From the NCBI RefSeq assembly GCF_048544455.1, contig NC_133536.1:31312152-31376151 (forward strand): a stretch of DNA of 64,000 nucleotides, read 5' to 3'. A program made the position numbers and the translations under genes. The notes below the pieces were generated by a model that ran no database searches, was not told the origin of the DNA, and saw nothing but the letters and a program-made list of their open reading frames with translations. Source of the DNA: Silene latifolia. Its lineage: Eukaryota > Streptophyta > Magnoliopsida > Caryophyllales > Caryophyllaceae. Positions 11,772 through 23,382 of the stretch are shown here, in pieces. Every line of letters begins with the position of its first letter. Within the stretch, counting starts at the first letter, position 1.

Positions 11772-11957
11772 CAAAGCGTCTTGCTTGTGACGGGCTAATC
11801 CCGTCACAAGCTGAAGACATCTCACAAAAAGGGAGAGAGAATAAGGTGGGGCATCCCCATGTGCTTCCCCACTTGCCTCTCATGGGTATTTTATGAGAGG
11901 AAATGATATCCGTCTTCAGCTTGTGACGGATATCGCCGTCTTCAATGAGATTTTGTG
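11772..11957. mobile_element. Mutator-type MITE, copy 1 (186 bp)
   Basis: Fold-back element with GTGACGG...CCGTCACAAGCTGAAGAC near the left end and CGTCTTCAGCTTGTGACGGATAT near the right end. It is flanked by a perfect 9-bp duplication ATTTCTCGG at 11763-11771 and 11958-11966. A 9-bp target duplication is characteristic of Mutator-like elements. The second copy is at 62398-62589. Confidence 0.85.
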
Positions 11958-12256
11958 ATTTCTCGGTGATAGCTAAATGAACGACACCATCTTATTTTCC
12001 TTCCGAAATTTTGATTGAATTGGCATCGTTTTCTAAACAAAAAGATGAGGAGATGGGTAGTGTTAACGTCGGGGGATCACATCAAGTTGAAATTTGTAGG
12101 TGAAAAAGAGTAAACAAAAAGCAACAAGGAAACGTTTTGCGGAATTCCCAATTGTAAAGGCAAAAGATGAGAAAACGAGACAAGGAAATTGACTGATTAG
12201 TGATGACTTTGATAGTGTGATGATAACATATTCATTCTTCATTTTTTTTAGATCTG

Positions 12257-12437
12257 TAAGTCTTCCTCAAGACATCATATTAATCGTCTTAAGTTTAAGA
12301 TGGGTCAACTACAAACCACTTGTATATATATATACAAATGCATAGAAAAATGTATTATATTTGTCTTATATGCACAAGTGGTATAATACTTAAGCCGTTT
12401 TAAGCTTAAGAAGATAATGCCGTTTTAAATGAGAGTT
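12257..12437. mobile_element. MITE-like repeat, family copy 1
   Basis: Shares with 12975-13127 the order: CTCAAGAC/TTGAGATGG start, ACCACTTGTATATATA, a TGTATT...TATTT TCTTATA block, a CACAAGTGG or equivalent block, then TTAAGCTTAAGA...TCTTAAATGAGA. The ends are roughly inverted (TCTTAAG...). No terminal duplication could be assigned. Confidence 0.5.
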
Positions 12438-12600
12438 TATGTTTTTTAGATTAGCTCATTTGTCACTCCTTGCAATTTAATACCGTATACTCCACATATC
12501 AATTTGTTTGTTGGACGATTATAGTATGTTAAAAAATATTTAAATCGGGTGCGTGTCTGTTTTAAATACAAGTAGCCTAATTCCATTAGGCTAAAATATA

Positions 12601-12812
12601 CTCCCTCCGTCCCGGTTATTTGTTATCTATTTCTATTTTGGGGTGTATTAGTGAATTGTTATCTATTTCTATTTTTGGTAAGTTTTATATGTAAAAGGTA
12701 GTGTGCAAGTGGATGAAATAATAATATTATATTACTTTGTTAGACATCCATTTGCATTTCTTTGGTCTTTGTGCTAACTACAATAGATAACAAATAATCG
12801 AGACGGAGGGAG
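12601..12812. mobile_element. Stowaway-type MITE (212 bp)
   Basis: Ends are CTCCCTCCGTCCCGGTTATTTG and the inverse of its near-copy (CAAATAATCGAGACGGAGGGAG). It is flanked by TA at 12599-12600 and 12813-12814. The CTCCCTCCGTCCC terminus with TA duplication defines Tc1/mariner-derived Stowaway MITEs. Confidence 0.9.
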
Positions 12813-12974
12813 TATTTAGTTTGAAATTCGTTTTGTAATATACAAAGTATATTTATAACAAGGTCATTGATACACGGGATAATTTGGATATATTTTACAA
12901 AATAATAGAAAGAATATCCATTTCGAATTATGATTAACAATCTATTTCATTCATGCGGGTACACCTATTAATTG

Positions 12975-13127
12975 GAAATTTTTCCTTGAGATGGATCAAG
13001 TATATACCACTTGTATATATAAGAATGTATTGGGAAAAATAATATATTTATCTTATAATACACAATCGTACGATACTTGACTTATTTTAAGTTTAAGACG
13101 GATAATGTCTTCTTAAATGAGATCACC
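12975..13127. mobile_element. MITE-like repeat, family copy 2
   Basis: Second member of the family described at 12257-12437. It has the ACCACTTGTATATATA block and the TTAAGTTTAAGACGGATAATG...TTAAATGAGATC end. The two copies flank the Stowaway element on either side. Confidence 0.5.
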
Positions 13128-13706
13128 TAGCAATCTATAAACCTTCCCAACAATGTAGATTGTCTTCGTCGTTATTTCATACTTCATGGAACTGTGGAAG
13201 GTTTATTAAAGATAGTTTGCGGTTGGTTGATGAAGATGGTTTATGATGTTTGGCGGAAAAGAAGCTCATATGATGTTGATGATTGAGAATCGAAGTGTAA
13301 GGAGGGTTTGTTGGGATGCAGCGAGTAAATGGAGAGTTGAAGAAGGTCATTGTAAATGTTAAATTAGGAGATCTACCGTATTTATTAAAGAAAAAGAAGA
13401 AAAAAAGGGATATAATAATATAGAAAACTTCAAAAATTCAGAGATTACAACTTAAAATTTTCCTAAATACTAATTAAACTAAGTGGTTCGTACTCACTTA
13501 ACAAGTTGCTCCAAAGACAAACTAATCTGCAATGTAGCACAATTTCTTGTTAAACAAGAACATGTTTATTTTAAACGCATGCCAGATAACAGAAATGGAA
13601 ATAGCATAATGCATAGGAGTAGACAAAAACTTATTTCATTTTTCTCATGGTAAGACTAATTTTTATTGCTGACATGATATGGAGTATCCACTTGTCACTT
13701 AATAAC
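13128..13706. other. Intergenic, possible gene-fragment relic
   Basis: No open gene. On the minus strand 13370-13200 is CT-rich and then has a 37-codon Ser-rich frame, which might be a relic of a gene start, but nothing identifies it. The rest is AT-rich. Confidence 0.3.
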
Positions 13707-14299
13707 TGTTCCGGGTATGAATTCCGAAGCAGGTTTGTTTACCACGCTAGCTTTGTCGAATAATGCCTCTTCTAGCCTTGACTGCTCTCCTCGGCCTCTC
13801 CTGCGACAATGAGCAAACTGAGGGCTTGGCTTTGTGCCAAGCGTACTCACTCCGACGCTCAAGTCAGTGAACTTACTGTGATTAAGTAGTATGTAACTTG
13901 ATTACGTGTATTGTAGAGAGGTGAGAGAGATAATACCAATTTAAGTGGTTCTTAGGTTAGATTCTGGATCCCTTCCTCAATGAGGATTGAGGAGTATTTA
14001 TAGACTTTCACCTTTTGTCACGTAGTGGCCAAGTGGGCCAAGTGGCACAAAGAGGTGAAAAGATCGATCTACCCTCGGCCGAGGGACCTATGGCGCCGAG
14101 CCTGGTTGACTCCATGCCGAGGGTTCTTGGATATGAGTACGCGGGTAGGTGCCCCTACCGGTAGGTTGCCATGCCGAGACCCGGTGGGCGGCCGAAAGGC
14201 TGCATCGGCTGGGATGTCTAAGTCATTGGCTTGCTGTGGATATCTTTGACCTCGTTCAATATGTTGACTTGGTCAGCGGGCACAGAATATGCCCCATCA
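13707..14299 (-). mobile_element. Solo LTR of the element-E family (593 bp)
   Basis: On the minus strand it starts TGATGGGGCATATTCTG and ends CATACCCGGAACA, matching the LTRs of element E (43798-44368, 45997-46567) along its length but clearly diverged. A perfect 5-bp duplication ATAAC flanks it (13702-13706, 14300-14304). It has a TATA element (CTATAAATACTCC on the minus strand, about 14000) and a 14-bp palindrome CCCTCGGCCGAGGG near 14075. No internal region is present, so this is a solo LTR. Confidence 0.9.
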
Positions 14300-14304
14300 A
14301 TAAC

Positions 14305-14846
14305 ATCACTGACAAATAATCTTTTCTCCTTTTTTTAATTTTTTGACAAAAGTAAAGATAAATAAATTAAAGTATCGGAATGAAGGGAGTAAATATTCGA
14401 ATATAACCCGAAACCCAAGTTGATCCAACCACCTTATTCAACTCAACCCGAATATTTATAATAACAAACTGATCGTTACCTCTAAATAACTTTTAATTTA
14501 CCCGAACTAGAAATGAGTTAACCTGATCAAAACTCTTGTAAAATCGAATAACCCAAACCCGACTTATTTGCCATGTCTAGTTATTAGCTCCGAGTTCGGA
14601 CATGTAACAGCTAAAACATTCACGTATAATCCAGAATAAAACATGAGATTCTTTTGCGGGTCCTCCCACCTCCAAATACCCCTACCAATCTTGTTACTAT
14701 AACAACTCTGATCTCATAATACCATACCAGATTTCCACTTCCCCACTCTCTCGTCTCATCCTCCTCCTTTCTCTTTCCTTATCCTTTATTATTTGATTCC
14801 CGCATTCAATTCTCCCAAACAAACTTATATTAACCGTTTTAATTCA
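14305..14846 (+). promoter_or_regulatory. Upstream region of the ATL gene
   Basis: 14375-14395 holds a lone GAAGGGAGTA string, perhaps one end of a decayed Stowaway MITE. From about 14640 the sequence becomes CT-rich (CTCTCGTCTCATCCTCCTCC...), as plant 5' UTRs often are, up to the ATG at 14847. No clear TATA box at a convincing distance. Confidence 0.4.
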
Positions 14847-15461
14847 ATGTCATCCTTTTCACTTAATACCACCACTCCTCCTCCTCCTCCTCTAAACTTC
14901 ATCCTCAACAACTCCACTTCTCCATCCTCTTCTTCTTCTTCTTCTTCCTCCTCGACGACGTCGTTATTCAGCGAACAAACCGAACGGGGCGAAGCAGCAA
15001 GCAGCTACACACCAACCTGCTGCTATAACAGCTTCAAACTTAACCCTCCTTTCGACTCTGCCATGGCGTTAACCGTCTTACTCCTCATTACCGCGCTTTT
15101 CTTCATGGCTTTCTTTTCCGTCTACGTTCGCCGGTTTGCGGATGACTCATCCGTGGATCCTACGCGTCGACGTGCCCGCGCGCCGACTGTGGGGGCGCGT
15201 GGGGTTAAAGGGGTGGATCCTGCGGTGGTGGAGTCGTTACCGAGTTATGTGTACGGTGGTGGGGGTGATGTGGAGAAGGGGAGTGTGGTGAAAGAGTGTG
15301 CTATTTGTTTAGGTGAGTTTGAGGTTAAAGATTTGGTTAAGGAGATTCCGTACTGTGGTCACGTGTTTCACGTCGAGTGTATTGACTTGTGGTTGGCTTC
15401 TCACGTGACCTGTCCGCTTTGTCGAACCACCGAGTTTTTTCCCATCAAGATTTGCAGTTAA
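14847..15461 (+). CDS. ATL-family RING-H2 E3 ubiquitin ligase
   Basis: Intronless, 204 residues, as usual for plant ATL (Arabidopsis Toxicos en Levadura) membrane-anchored E3 ubiquitin ligases. The N-terminal half is Thr/Pro/Ser-rich (poly-Pro 11-15, poly-Ser about 27-36). One hydrophobic helix lies at about 74-94 (ALTVLLLITALFFMAFFSVYV region), then a basic stretch (RRRARAP). A GLD-like motif is seen as GVDPAVVESLP (122-132). The RING-H2 spans C151-C193 with Cys3-His2-Cys3 spacing (CAIC, PYCGHVFHVEC, CPLC), and the Trp in DLW supports E2 binding. Chosen start: the first ATG; the frame upstream to 14793 has only TTG. The target is unknown. Confidence 0.93.
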   Translation: MSSFSLNTTTPPPPPLNFILNNSTSPSSSSSSSSSSTTSLFSEQTERGEAASSYTPTCCYNSFKLNPPFDSAMALTVLLLITALFFMAFFSVYVRRFADDSSVDPTRRRARAPTVGARGVKGVDPAVVESLPSYVYGGGGDVEKGSVVKECAICLGEFEVKDLVKEIPYCGHVFHVECIDLWLASHVTCPLCRTTEFFPIKICS

Positions 15462-15824
15462 GGAGGGTAACCATTTTGACTGATCCTCTAATTCCGCCAC
15501 TGAAAAAGACACGTGTCATGATTTCGCTACTGGAAAGAATACGTGGTGGAAGACGGAGAGGAAATGGGCGGCAGAGACAGGGGTGGCGGTGCATCGGTCA
15601 GTGATATTGTATATGATTGGTTTAAGAGAGAATCTAGGACAGTAGTGAGACACGTGCGTGTCTTTTGTAATGCAACCTAGAGAGTAGGGCGTTTAAACTA
15701 TTTGTTTGTTTGATTGTCGGCAACTCCCAATCGTTTGTTCGTAAATTGTAGCGTAAGATCATGTTACGGTATGAATGTATAATCTCATAAATCTGGTCAA
15801 TTTTAGTCTTTTAGGTTAAAAAGT

Positions 15825-15915
15825 CATCATTTTTTATTATCGAGTATTACAACATGGAGGAAGTATCTATTTTTAAAAATTAGTCACTATTTAACGTAAA
15901 ATAGTTACTCTGTAC
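15825..15915. repeat. Dispersed direct repeat, copy 1
   Basis: About 90 bp (AAGTCATCATTTTTTATTATCGAGTATTACAACATGG..., through AGTCACTATTTAACGTAAAATAGTTACTCTGTA) recurs at 16488-16585 with a few changes. The pair brackets the Stowaway element at 16027-16339. Confidence 0.75.
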
Positions 15916-16026
15916 TCTCTTCATGGCTCCATACCTTGACTATTTCACACTTATCGAGACACGTTTTGCAATGTGAATATCTTTAGTTACGCATTAATAA
16001 AATTATAAAAATTTGATATTCTTATA

Positions 16027-16339
16027 CTCCCTCCAATCCTCTATTTTCTTCCTCTTTACTTTGGGCACAAGAATTAAGAAATGGAGTATTATATTAATAA
16101 AAAGTTGGGTGGGATTTGGTGATAGGAGAGAGAGATGAATAATTAAGAGTTAAATAATGAATTGTGGGTCACAAATATTAAAGTAAGGAATAAAATAAGA
16201 TTAAAATAGTTGGGTTGGTGGGGTAATAGGAGAGATGTATGAGTAAAATAAGAGTAAAAAGTTACCAAAAATAGAAAGGGGAAGAAAACCTGAATAACCG
16301 TTTTAGGAAATAGGGAAGAATATGGTGAATTGGAGGGAG
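16027..16339. mobile_element. Stowaway-type MITE (313 bp)
   Basis: Begins CTCCCTCCAATCCTCTATTTTC and ends with its approximate inverse (GAAAAT...GAATTGGAGGGAG). The left flank is TA, but the right flank is TG, so the target duplication is degraded. Confidence 0.75.
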
Positions 16340-16487
16340 TGGCATTTATGACGATAAATCAAAAAAGATCTCACACGACTATATTTTGTCTTATAGATTA
16401 AGAATAATATCGAAGATTCCCTACGAACAGGAATAGTGTCAAGATTCCGAATGTTACCATTGGTGTGATATGGAGGGAGTATAATAT

Positions 16488-16585
16488 AGTGATCATTTTT
16501 TTATTACCGAGTATTATAACATGGATCGGAGGAAGTATCTATTTTTTAAAATTAGTCACTATTTAACGTAAAATAGTTACTCTGT
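16488..16585. repeat. Dispersed direct repeat, copy 2
   Basis: Second copy of the 15825-15915 repeat in the same orientation. It is preceded by TATGGAGGGAGTATAATATAG at about 16470, which looks like a Stowaway end. A TATAATATAGTGATC string occurs just before and just after this copy, suggesting local duplication. Confidence 0.7.
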
Positions 16586-17420
16586 ATAATATAGTGATCA
16601 CTTTTTAACTGTAAGTACTATAATTTGTTTGGCTTTGTGTGCATCTCCATTCTCGAGTGTAGTTTTATTAGTTTGTGATATCATTAATAAAGGACTCATG
16701 AGTAAGTATTCTGGTGAGAACAGTCGAGAAGATTTGGTTCAGTGACCTTGAAATCAGTAAGAAAATTTGAGACCTACTACTTGGGGCTCATCTCGTACTT
16801 GTTGAGCCTTAAATGTCTGAGCTTAGATTGGGAAATTTAGAGTGCTGGTGGAGCTCAAATGAGCGGACGGAATTTAGATGAGCTTGAATTCGGTAGGGAA
16901 CTGAGTTTAAAATCGGGAAAAAGTTTTGGTTAAAGGTAATGTTTATTCAAAATTGATTTTACTCTTTCTTCATTCAATTCTTTTTAGTTTTCAAAAACTA
17001 AAATGATATTTTTATAATTATAAGATAAAAATAATTAAAAATATCAATATTTTGAATAAGGAGACGAGTAATTAATCATTGTTTTAAAATAGTAAAACTC
17101 AAAAAAAAAAAATAGCATAAACGAACTATTTATGTCGAAGCCAAACTAAGCTCGATTTCATGAAATGACTTCGCTCTCGCTGCTTATTTCCAACACCGCA
17201 TAAGCTAAGATTATGATAAGAAGTCGCATGTGACATTGGTCTTTGTTCGAGCACAAAGCATGAACTTGAAATAGTATTACCGGTTGAGTTGGAGTTAACA
17301 CTTTCATCAAATCGTTTTGGATAGTATATGGGAGCGAGATAAAATCATTTACCTCCTTAATTCAGAAAAAAAAAGTGTATAAGAGTTAATCACGTGCCAT
17401 CATATGTACCACGTTAATAA

Positions 17421-17739
17421 TGTGAAATGGACAGAGTGAAGAAATCTCAACAGAACGTGTGGAAGCCATTGATGAACAATGTAAAAGCTTGAAGATATTT
17501 TGGGGAAGAAAATATTGAGGAAGTAGACAACAGAATAAATAAAGGAGTATTGTATTAATCTTAGCTGTAAAATGTACATGTATGCCTATATATATACAAT
17601 GTATGTAACTGTACAGTACGAATATAGTAACAACTTTTGTGTGTAACAAACTTTTCTGTTATTCCAACTAATGATGAGCTGTCATGAGCTGTCAGTTGTT
17701 GTTCAGTGAGCCTGGGTCCTTTGCTTCACTATTTCCACA
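17421..17739 (-). repeat. 3' LTR of element F
   Basis: 319 bp, TGTGAAATGG...TATTTCCACA on the plus strand. It pairs with 47098-47416. The adjacent internal sequence (17740-17756, TCCCCCTCTCAAGTTGG) is the reverse complement of a polypurine tract. Confidence 0.93.
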
Positions 17740-19011
17740 TCCCCCTCTCAAGTTGGAATTGATGTACTTCATATCAAAAAGCAATCCCAACTTGGCAGAA
17801 AGAAAGAAATGTTGGTCATGTCCTAGGGGCTTTGTTAACAAGTCTGCCAATTGCATACTAGACTTCATATGTGCTGTGGAAATCAATCCTTCCTGCACTT
17901 TTTCTCGAATGTAGTGACAGTCTATAAGTGCTTTGTCCTCTCATGAAACACAGGATTTGCAGTTATGTGTTGGGCTGCTTTATTGTCGCAATTTAGCTGT
18001 ATTGGCAAACTCACAGATACTCTGAAGTCTTTCAATAATGCATTCACCCAGACTATCTCACTTGCAGTGTAGGACATAGCCCTATATTCAGATTCTGCTG
18101 TGGATTTGGACACTGTTTTTTGTTTTTTTTTGTTTTCCAAGAGATTAAAGAATCTCCTAAGAATATACACTGGCCTGTCAAAGATTTACAACTGTATTGG
18201 CATGTTTAATTTCCCAGTCTGCATCACAGTATGCTCTTAACCTTAATGATGATGATGTTGAGTAGAACAATGCTGCATCTGCTGTTCCTTTCAGGTATCT
18301 CAAAACATGAAATGCTACCTGTAAATGAGGTATCCTGGGTTGAGTCACAAACTGACTGAGATGTTGTATTGCATATAACAAGTCAGGTCTAGAAAGATTT
18401 AGGTACAGGAGTCTCCCAACTAGTCTCCTATAAACTTCAGGGTCATCTAGTAATGTCCCTTCTTCCGTGGACAACCTAAGGCCTCTTGGAAGAGGAAAGA
18501 AGCTGCTTGACAGTTATCCATAGAGGTATCCTTCAGAATATCCAAAACATATTTTCTTTGATTGATAAGTATCCCTTCACTGGTCCTCAACACCTCTAGA
18601 CCAAGGAAATACTTAATCTCTCCCAAATCTTTTATAGTAAAAGCTGAGTGCAAGGATTCTTTAAGATGTGCCATGGCTGTTTCATCATTACCAGTAATAA
18701 GTAAGTCATCAACATGCACAAGCACCAACACTATCTTGTCTCCTGAATCTTTGACAAACAAAGAATAGTCACTCCTGGATTGATCAAAACCCTCTGTTTT
18801 TAAAAGTTTTGTTCATTCCATATTCCACTGTCTCGAAGCCTGCTTCAATCCATATAGAGATCTATGTAATCTACATACTTGATGAGGGCCAACTTTGGTA
18901 TATCCTTATGGTGGTGACATATAGACCTCCTCATCAAGGAACCAATGCAAAAAAGCGTTATTAATGTCTAATTGATGTATAGGCCAACCTCGAGCTGCTG
19001 CCACTGCTAAT
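17740..19011 (-). pseudogene. Element F pol: RT C-terminal half and RNase H
   Basis: Pieces of one copia pol in shifting frames. From high to low coordinate: RT core around 18990-18780; HVDDLLITG (the YVDD box with Tyr changed to His, about 18715); IKYFLGLEV; RPDLLYAIQHLSQF; RNase H YCDADWE, STAESEYRAM, CDNKAA and RTKHL; ending LADLLTKPLG. At least three frame breaks occur (about 18780, 18450-18470, 18175, 17920). The upstream part of RT continues across insertion A at 23217-23382. Confidence 0.88.
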
Positions 19012-19553
19012 TGTTAGATATTGAGTATGAACGAACAGGAATTGACAATAAAACCGCACCGAATCGACTCTTGCTTTCCTAATAGAACAATTCGACCCTT
19101 ACTTTAGTGCCTGGGTTGTATCGAACTTTCTATTGAGATAAGACGGTTGCCCTCTGTATTCGGCACAGAATACAGAGATATAATTAAGAAGTATTTTGTG
19201 TAGATCGTTATAATTTCTTAGATGCAAAAGATGGATTATTTTTCCTGTAACTTTTCCATCTTATTCCCTGGCTATATATATAAGCAAGATAAGGAAATAG
19301 GGGAATGAATATCCGAACAATTGCAACTGTTGGATTTCCAAAATAATTGATGCCTTAAAGATTGGTATGAGTCGATGTCGGTCGATGGTTCATAGTTATT
19401 CGAACGAAAACTATACCGTAATTCCGTAAATAATTATGCAAGTGTACACTCCGTACTTCCCGAACTTGCATTATATTATTTAGAAATTACCCATCTATGA
19501 AACAACCTTAATTACGCCAAAATGAACCGGTAATTACTCTTAAATCACCAACA
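19012..19553 (-). repeat. 3' LTR of element A
   Basis: 542 bp. Contains a 10-bp stem (CTCTGTATTC 19152-19161, GAATACAGAG 19168-19177) and a TATA-like run near 19270. It differs from the other LTR mainly by one replaced block at 19354-19390. Confidence 0.9.
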
Positions 19554-22500
19554 TTCCTCCCCCATTTAAGCGTAATACAAGATTAAACAGCTAACAAACA
19601 TACCAATTTATGCATAAATGAAAATGTCACGAAGATTGAATTTCCACTTAGTGAAATTACACATTCCAAATATTCGAGTATTGGGGTGTGACTAAGCATT
19701 GAACCCTTTCTACCCATTTTGAATACATGAAGATAACTCACACATAAACTAATTTACTTCTAAAAATTACATAAACCGACACTTATTTACAAGCCTAGTG
19801 TCCCATATCTATTCATGAACATATCAGGAGTCAAACCCATACTCCCTTGAAGCGGTTGTACTTCATGTTCATATAGGTTGATTCTTTTCATCGTGTCCTT
19901 GCAAACACACTTTTTCAAAAGATCAACCTTACACCATGCAAGTCTAAGCACACACCTCGGGATATAAATTATTGTGTGCTTCAATCTCTTAACAATAGGC
20001 CTTCCACATTGAATTCAGCCTCTAACGTTGTATTAGAGGGGAATTGGGTATCCTATCGCCAAGGATCTTATACGAGTTTTAAACTCATCACGTCAACCGA
20101 CTTTATAACCAAGTCTCTAATTGACCCTTTATGCAAAGTGATCAACTAAAACTGAGATCTCACAAAACAACCAATATCAATTCCCATTTATGATAGTCCA
20201 CAAACTGTGTTATAACAAACACTCCGGTGCGCACCGTTATTCACTATCAAAAATTATATTAATGAAATTGGTTAAATACTTTAAGGAACATCGTAGATTA
20301 TTTTCTTCAGCTACTTAGCCTTTTAACCGGCTATATGCTAACACTACGCATACCAACTCCAATGTCAAACTCATAATGCAAATCCGCTTCTTGGAAACCA
20401 TAAGCTAATGGTGCCTCCCATAAGCAAGAACACTCTACCACTTGTAGAAATGACCATCTACATTAGTAATTCAATTTGCATAACATTATCCCTCTAAAAC
20501 CGAAGGAAAACCGACATAGGACAAACCATAATTCTTATTTACTTTATACATTTTCACACTTGCTTAATCCCTTGCCAAAGATGAGTACTAGCTATACTAG
20601 TATACTTACACAACTTGTCAAACCGCAATAATTAAGCCCTTGTGAAAATCCGAGTCATGACTCTAGTTTCACTATTGGATAAAACCGTCATTCTCGACTC
20701 TTGGGAGTATTAATCGGAGAATAATAATCATACTATCACCCTTGATCCTAATACCAAGGATCATACCACCTCCCCCATGTCCTTCATAGAAGAATACGAT
20801 AATAGAATCACCCTTTACAAGGCAATCATTTTTAGTCTATTGCCAAAGATCAACTTGTCAGTAATCTTACAACAAAAGACTACTCCTTTACCGGACTCAT
20901 CAAATAACTATACATTCAATGCTATTGATGTACCTCTAACATGGTTAAACCATCATGACTCCATAATCTTATTTTGGTTATCACAAACCATCATTCCCAA
21001 GATTATATGGTAAAAGCATTTTATATCAACAAGATGTATCTTGCTAATATGCCCTACAAAGACTATCAAATACGCATGAAAGATTTGCTATAACTTTCTG
21101 ATTAGTAACAATAAAACTCATACAAATACTCCCAAATTATAGCACACTCTTCATGTTCATCAACAACAATGGCAATTGGCAATGGACAAGAAACCGCGTG
21201 CATGGTTCACGCATAGTACATACTATGCCAACCCATAGAAATTTATACATGATACGGGAATTTATGCATGATACAGAGTGTAAACTTAACTTCAAACTTA
21301 TCAAGTTATTTATGTTATACAAACACACTTAACAAATTTATAATCAAAACCATCAAAAGTGGTGGATAACCCACTATGACAATAACGACACATATAAGGC
21401 TATTACAATAATTGAACAATCATATACTATTGTAAACCTCCTTAGCAAAATTATTAACCACTCATTAAACATGCCCAAAGTCTAAAACAATTTATCTAAG
21501 GACCTAAGATAAAATTATTTATACAAGACATGCTTGGCATATTTAAAGTGAGTACATAGTCATGTTATAAATTAACAATAACGACTATCATGATCAAACC
21601 ATAACTGATATCATTATTATCCATTATTTATCATATAGTCAATAATCATGGATGACATATCAACTGAATAAAGATGAGTACAAGAACAAAAGATTAGACA
21701 AGTACAATTCAAATATATACAATAGACGTTAAAAGAAATTGCCCTTTTGTTCTCTCTCAAATATTCACAAGTCACACCAGTAAAAGTGCAGGTAAAACCA
21801 CGCCCATAAAATAATTCAAACAAAATAATTAAATTCATACGACAATCTTCCCCTTGCTGTTAATCAAAATATCAACACAAAAATATCCTTCATTCCTTAA
21901 ACAGATGTGTGTCATGTATACATGTTATCATTAATACATAAAAACCAAATGGATCCTGCCCAAATGCATTACGTAACTAAAGTGTTCCAAACACCATTCA
22001 AATAAATTCATTGAATGATCTTATAATATCAACAGCCAAGATTCATGACATGTTTAATTGCAAAACATGAATATCATGATAGCCATCATCGATCATGCAA
22101 CAAAACGAGAACAAATTGCCTTTTTGATTTTAGGCCCATGACCGACATCACAGAAATGAGAGAACAATGCAAAGCATAATAAACATCATCAATATCAGAC
22201 AAAAAAAAAACCTTATCTATTTTAATGAAAGTCTAAGTATCAATTAAATAGAATAGAAGCATTAACTATGTTCACAAATAGCATCAATTAGCAAACAACA
22301 CATGAAATAATAACTTATCTCTGTAACATGGCCAAGTTTTCTGTTTTGATGCCCTATCGTTGGAAGATAATATCATCCTTAGAAAATCCAAATATCAAAA
22401 CGTTGCCTGATGCATGTTGCCATCAACGGTTTCATCAACCATATATACTAACCATTTCCATCCTTTTCTAACAAGCGAGACCAAATTATATGCCCTTCCA

Positions 22501-22687
22501 TTTGACCAGTAAATTTCCAAATTGAATTCACAACCCGCAAACTCAACTGCACCTTCATATTGTTGTTTCCTTGCGAACGGTATCGATCATTATCACAAAA
22601 GCGTAAATACTCTTAAGAATATTTTCTTCATTGTCAATTCCTTAACATTCGTCATCTTGAAAGATTTCGATAATTGTTCTATTAGAT
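19554..22687. other. Interior of element A, no ORF over 80 codons
   Basis: 3,134 bp of AT-rich sequence (AT-rich on both strands, many CATCAT and ATTATT strings). The longest open frames are under 80 codons, and none resembles gag or pol. It supplies only the primer and polypurine regions, as in non-autonomous LTR elements. Confidence 0.7.
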
Positions 22688-23216
22688 TGTTAGATATTGA
22701 GTATGAACGAACAGGAATTGACAATAAAACCGCACCGAATCGACTCTTGCTTTCCTAATAGAACAATTCGACCCTTACTTTAGTGCCTGGGTTGTATCGA
22801 ACTTTCTATTGAGATAAGACGGTTGCCCTCTGTATTCGGCACAGAATACAGAGATATAATTAAGAAGTATTTTGTGTAGATCGTTATAATTTCTTAGATG
22901 CAAAAGATGGATTATTTTTCCTGTAACTTTTCCATCTTATTCCCTGGCTATATATATAAGCAAGATAAGGAAATAGGGGAATGAATATCCGAACAATTGC
23001 AACTGTTGGATTTCCAAAATAATTGATGCGTGAATTTAATTTCCGCACCCCCTCATAGTTATTCGAACGAAAACTATACCGTAATTCCGTAAATAATTAT
23101 GCAAGTGTACACTCCGTACTTCCCGAACTTGCATTATATTATTTAGAAATTACCCATCTATGAAACAACCTTAATTACGCCAAAATGAACCGGTAATTAC
23201 TCTTAAATCACCAACA
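22688..23216 (-). repeat. 5' LTR of element A
   Basis: 529 bp, nearly identical to 19012-19553 except that 23030-23053 replaces the 37 bp at 19354-19390. The net 13-bp difference accounts for the whole length difference. Confidence 0.9.
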
Positions 23217-23382
23217 CTAATAGCACTCGAATAGTGCAAAATTTTGCCACAGGGGAAAAAATGTACTTGTAATCTTTTCCCTCTATTTGAGTATACCCCT
23301 TTGCCACCAACCTAGCCTTGTATCTCTCCACTGTACCATCTGGGTTGAACTTTACTTTGTATACCCATTTGGACCCTATAGG
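23217..23382 (-). pseudogene. Element F pol: RT N-terminal fragment
   Basis: The minus-strand reading gives the start of copia RT, with the usual pattern '[27 protein letters not shown]' (23382 downward). It sits between insertion A (lower coordinates) and insertion B (higher). The preceding residues, NGTWTLTDLPNGFKPI, are on the far side of B at about 31594-31640, so the two halves join at the ATAGG target site. Confidence 0.88.

Larger units (their letters stand above)
15462..17420. other. 3' flank of ATL gene and repeats, no further gene
   Basis: The first 200-300 bp are probably 3' UTR, though no clear poly(A) signal could be chosen. Beyond that lie a duplicated segment and a Stowaway element (listed separately). 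From 16600 to 17420 the sequence is AT-rich without coding potential. The outer copia element starts at 17421. Confidence 0.45.
19012..23216 (-). mobile_element. LTR retrotransposon A, non-coding interior
   Basis: LTRs at 19012-19553 (542 bp) and 22688-23216 (529 bp), TGTTAG...CCAACA, with target duplication CTAAT at 19007-19011 and 23217-23221. A polypurine tract (reverse of TTCCTCCCCCATTTAAG, 19554-19570) next to the left LTR sets minus orientation. The 3.1-kb interior has stops in all frames and no domain I recognise. No standard tRNA primer site was recognised next to the right LTR. This is best described as a large non-autonomous (LARD-like) element. Confidence 0.88.

Noticed and set aside
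13200-13370. Possible gene start on the minus strand
   Set aside because: Only 37 codons follow the ATG, with no downstream exon or recognised domain.
14793-14846. Upstream extension of the ATL gene by 18 codons
   Set aside because: The first codon is TTG. The first ATG is at 14847, and the extension has no family features.
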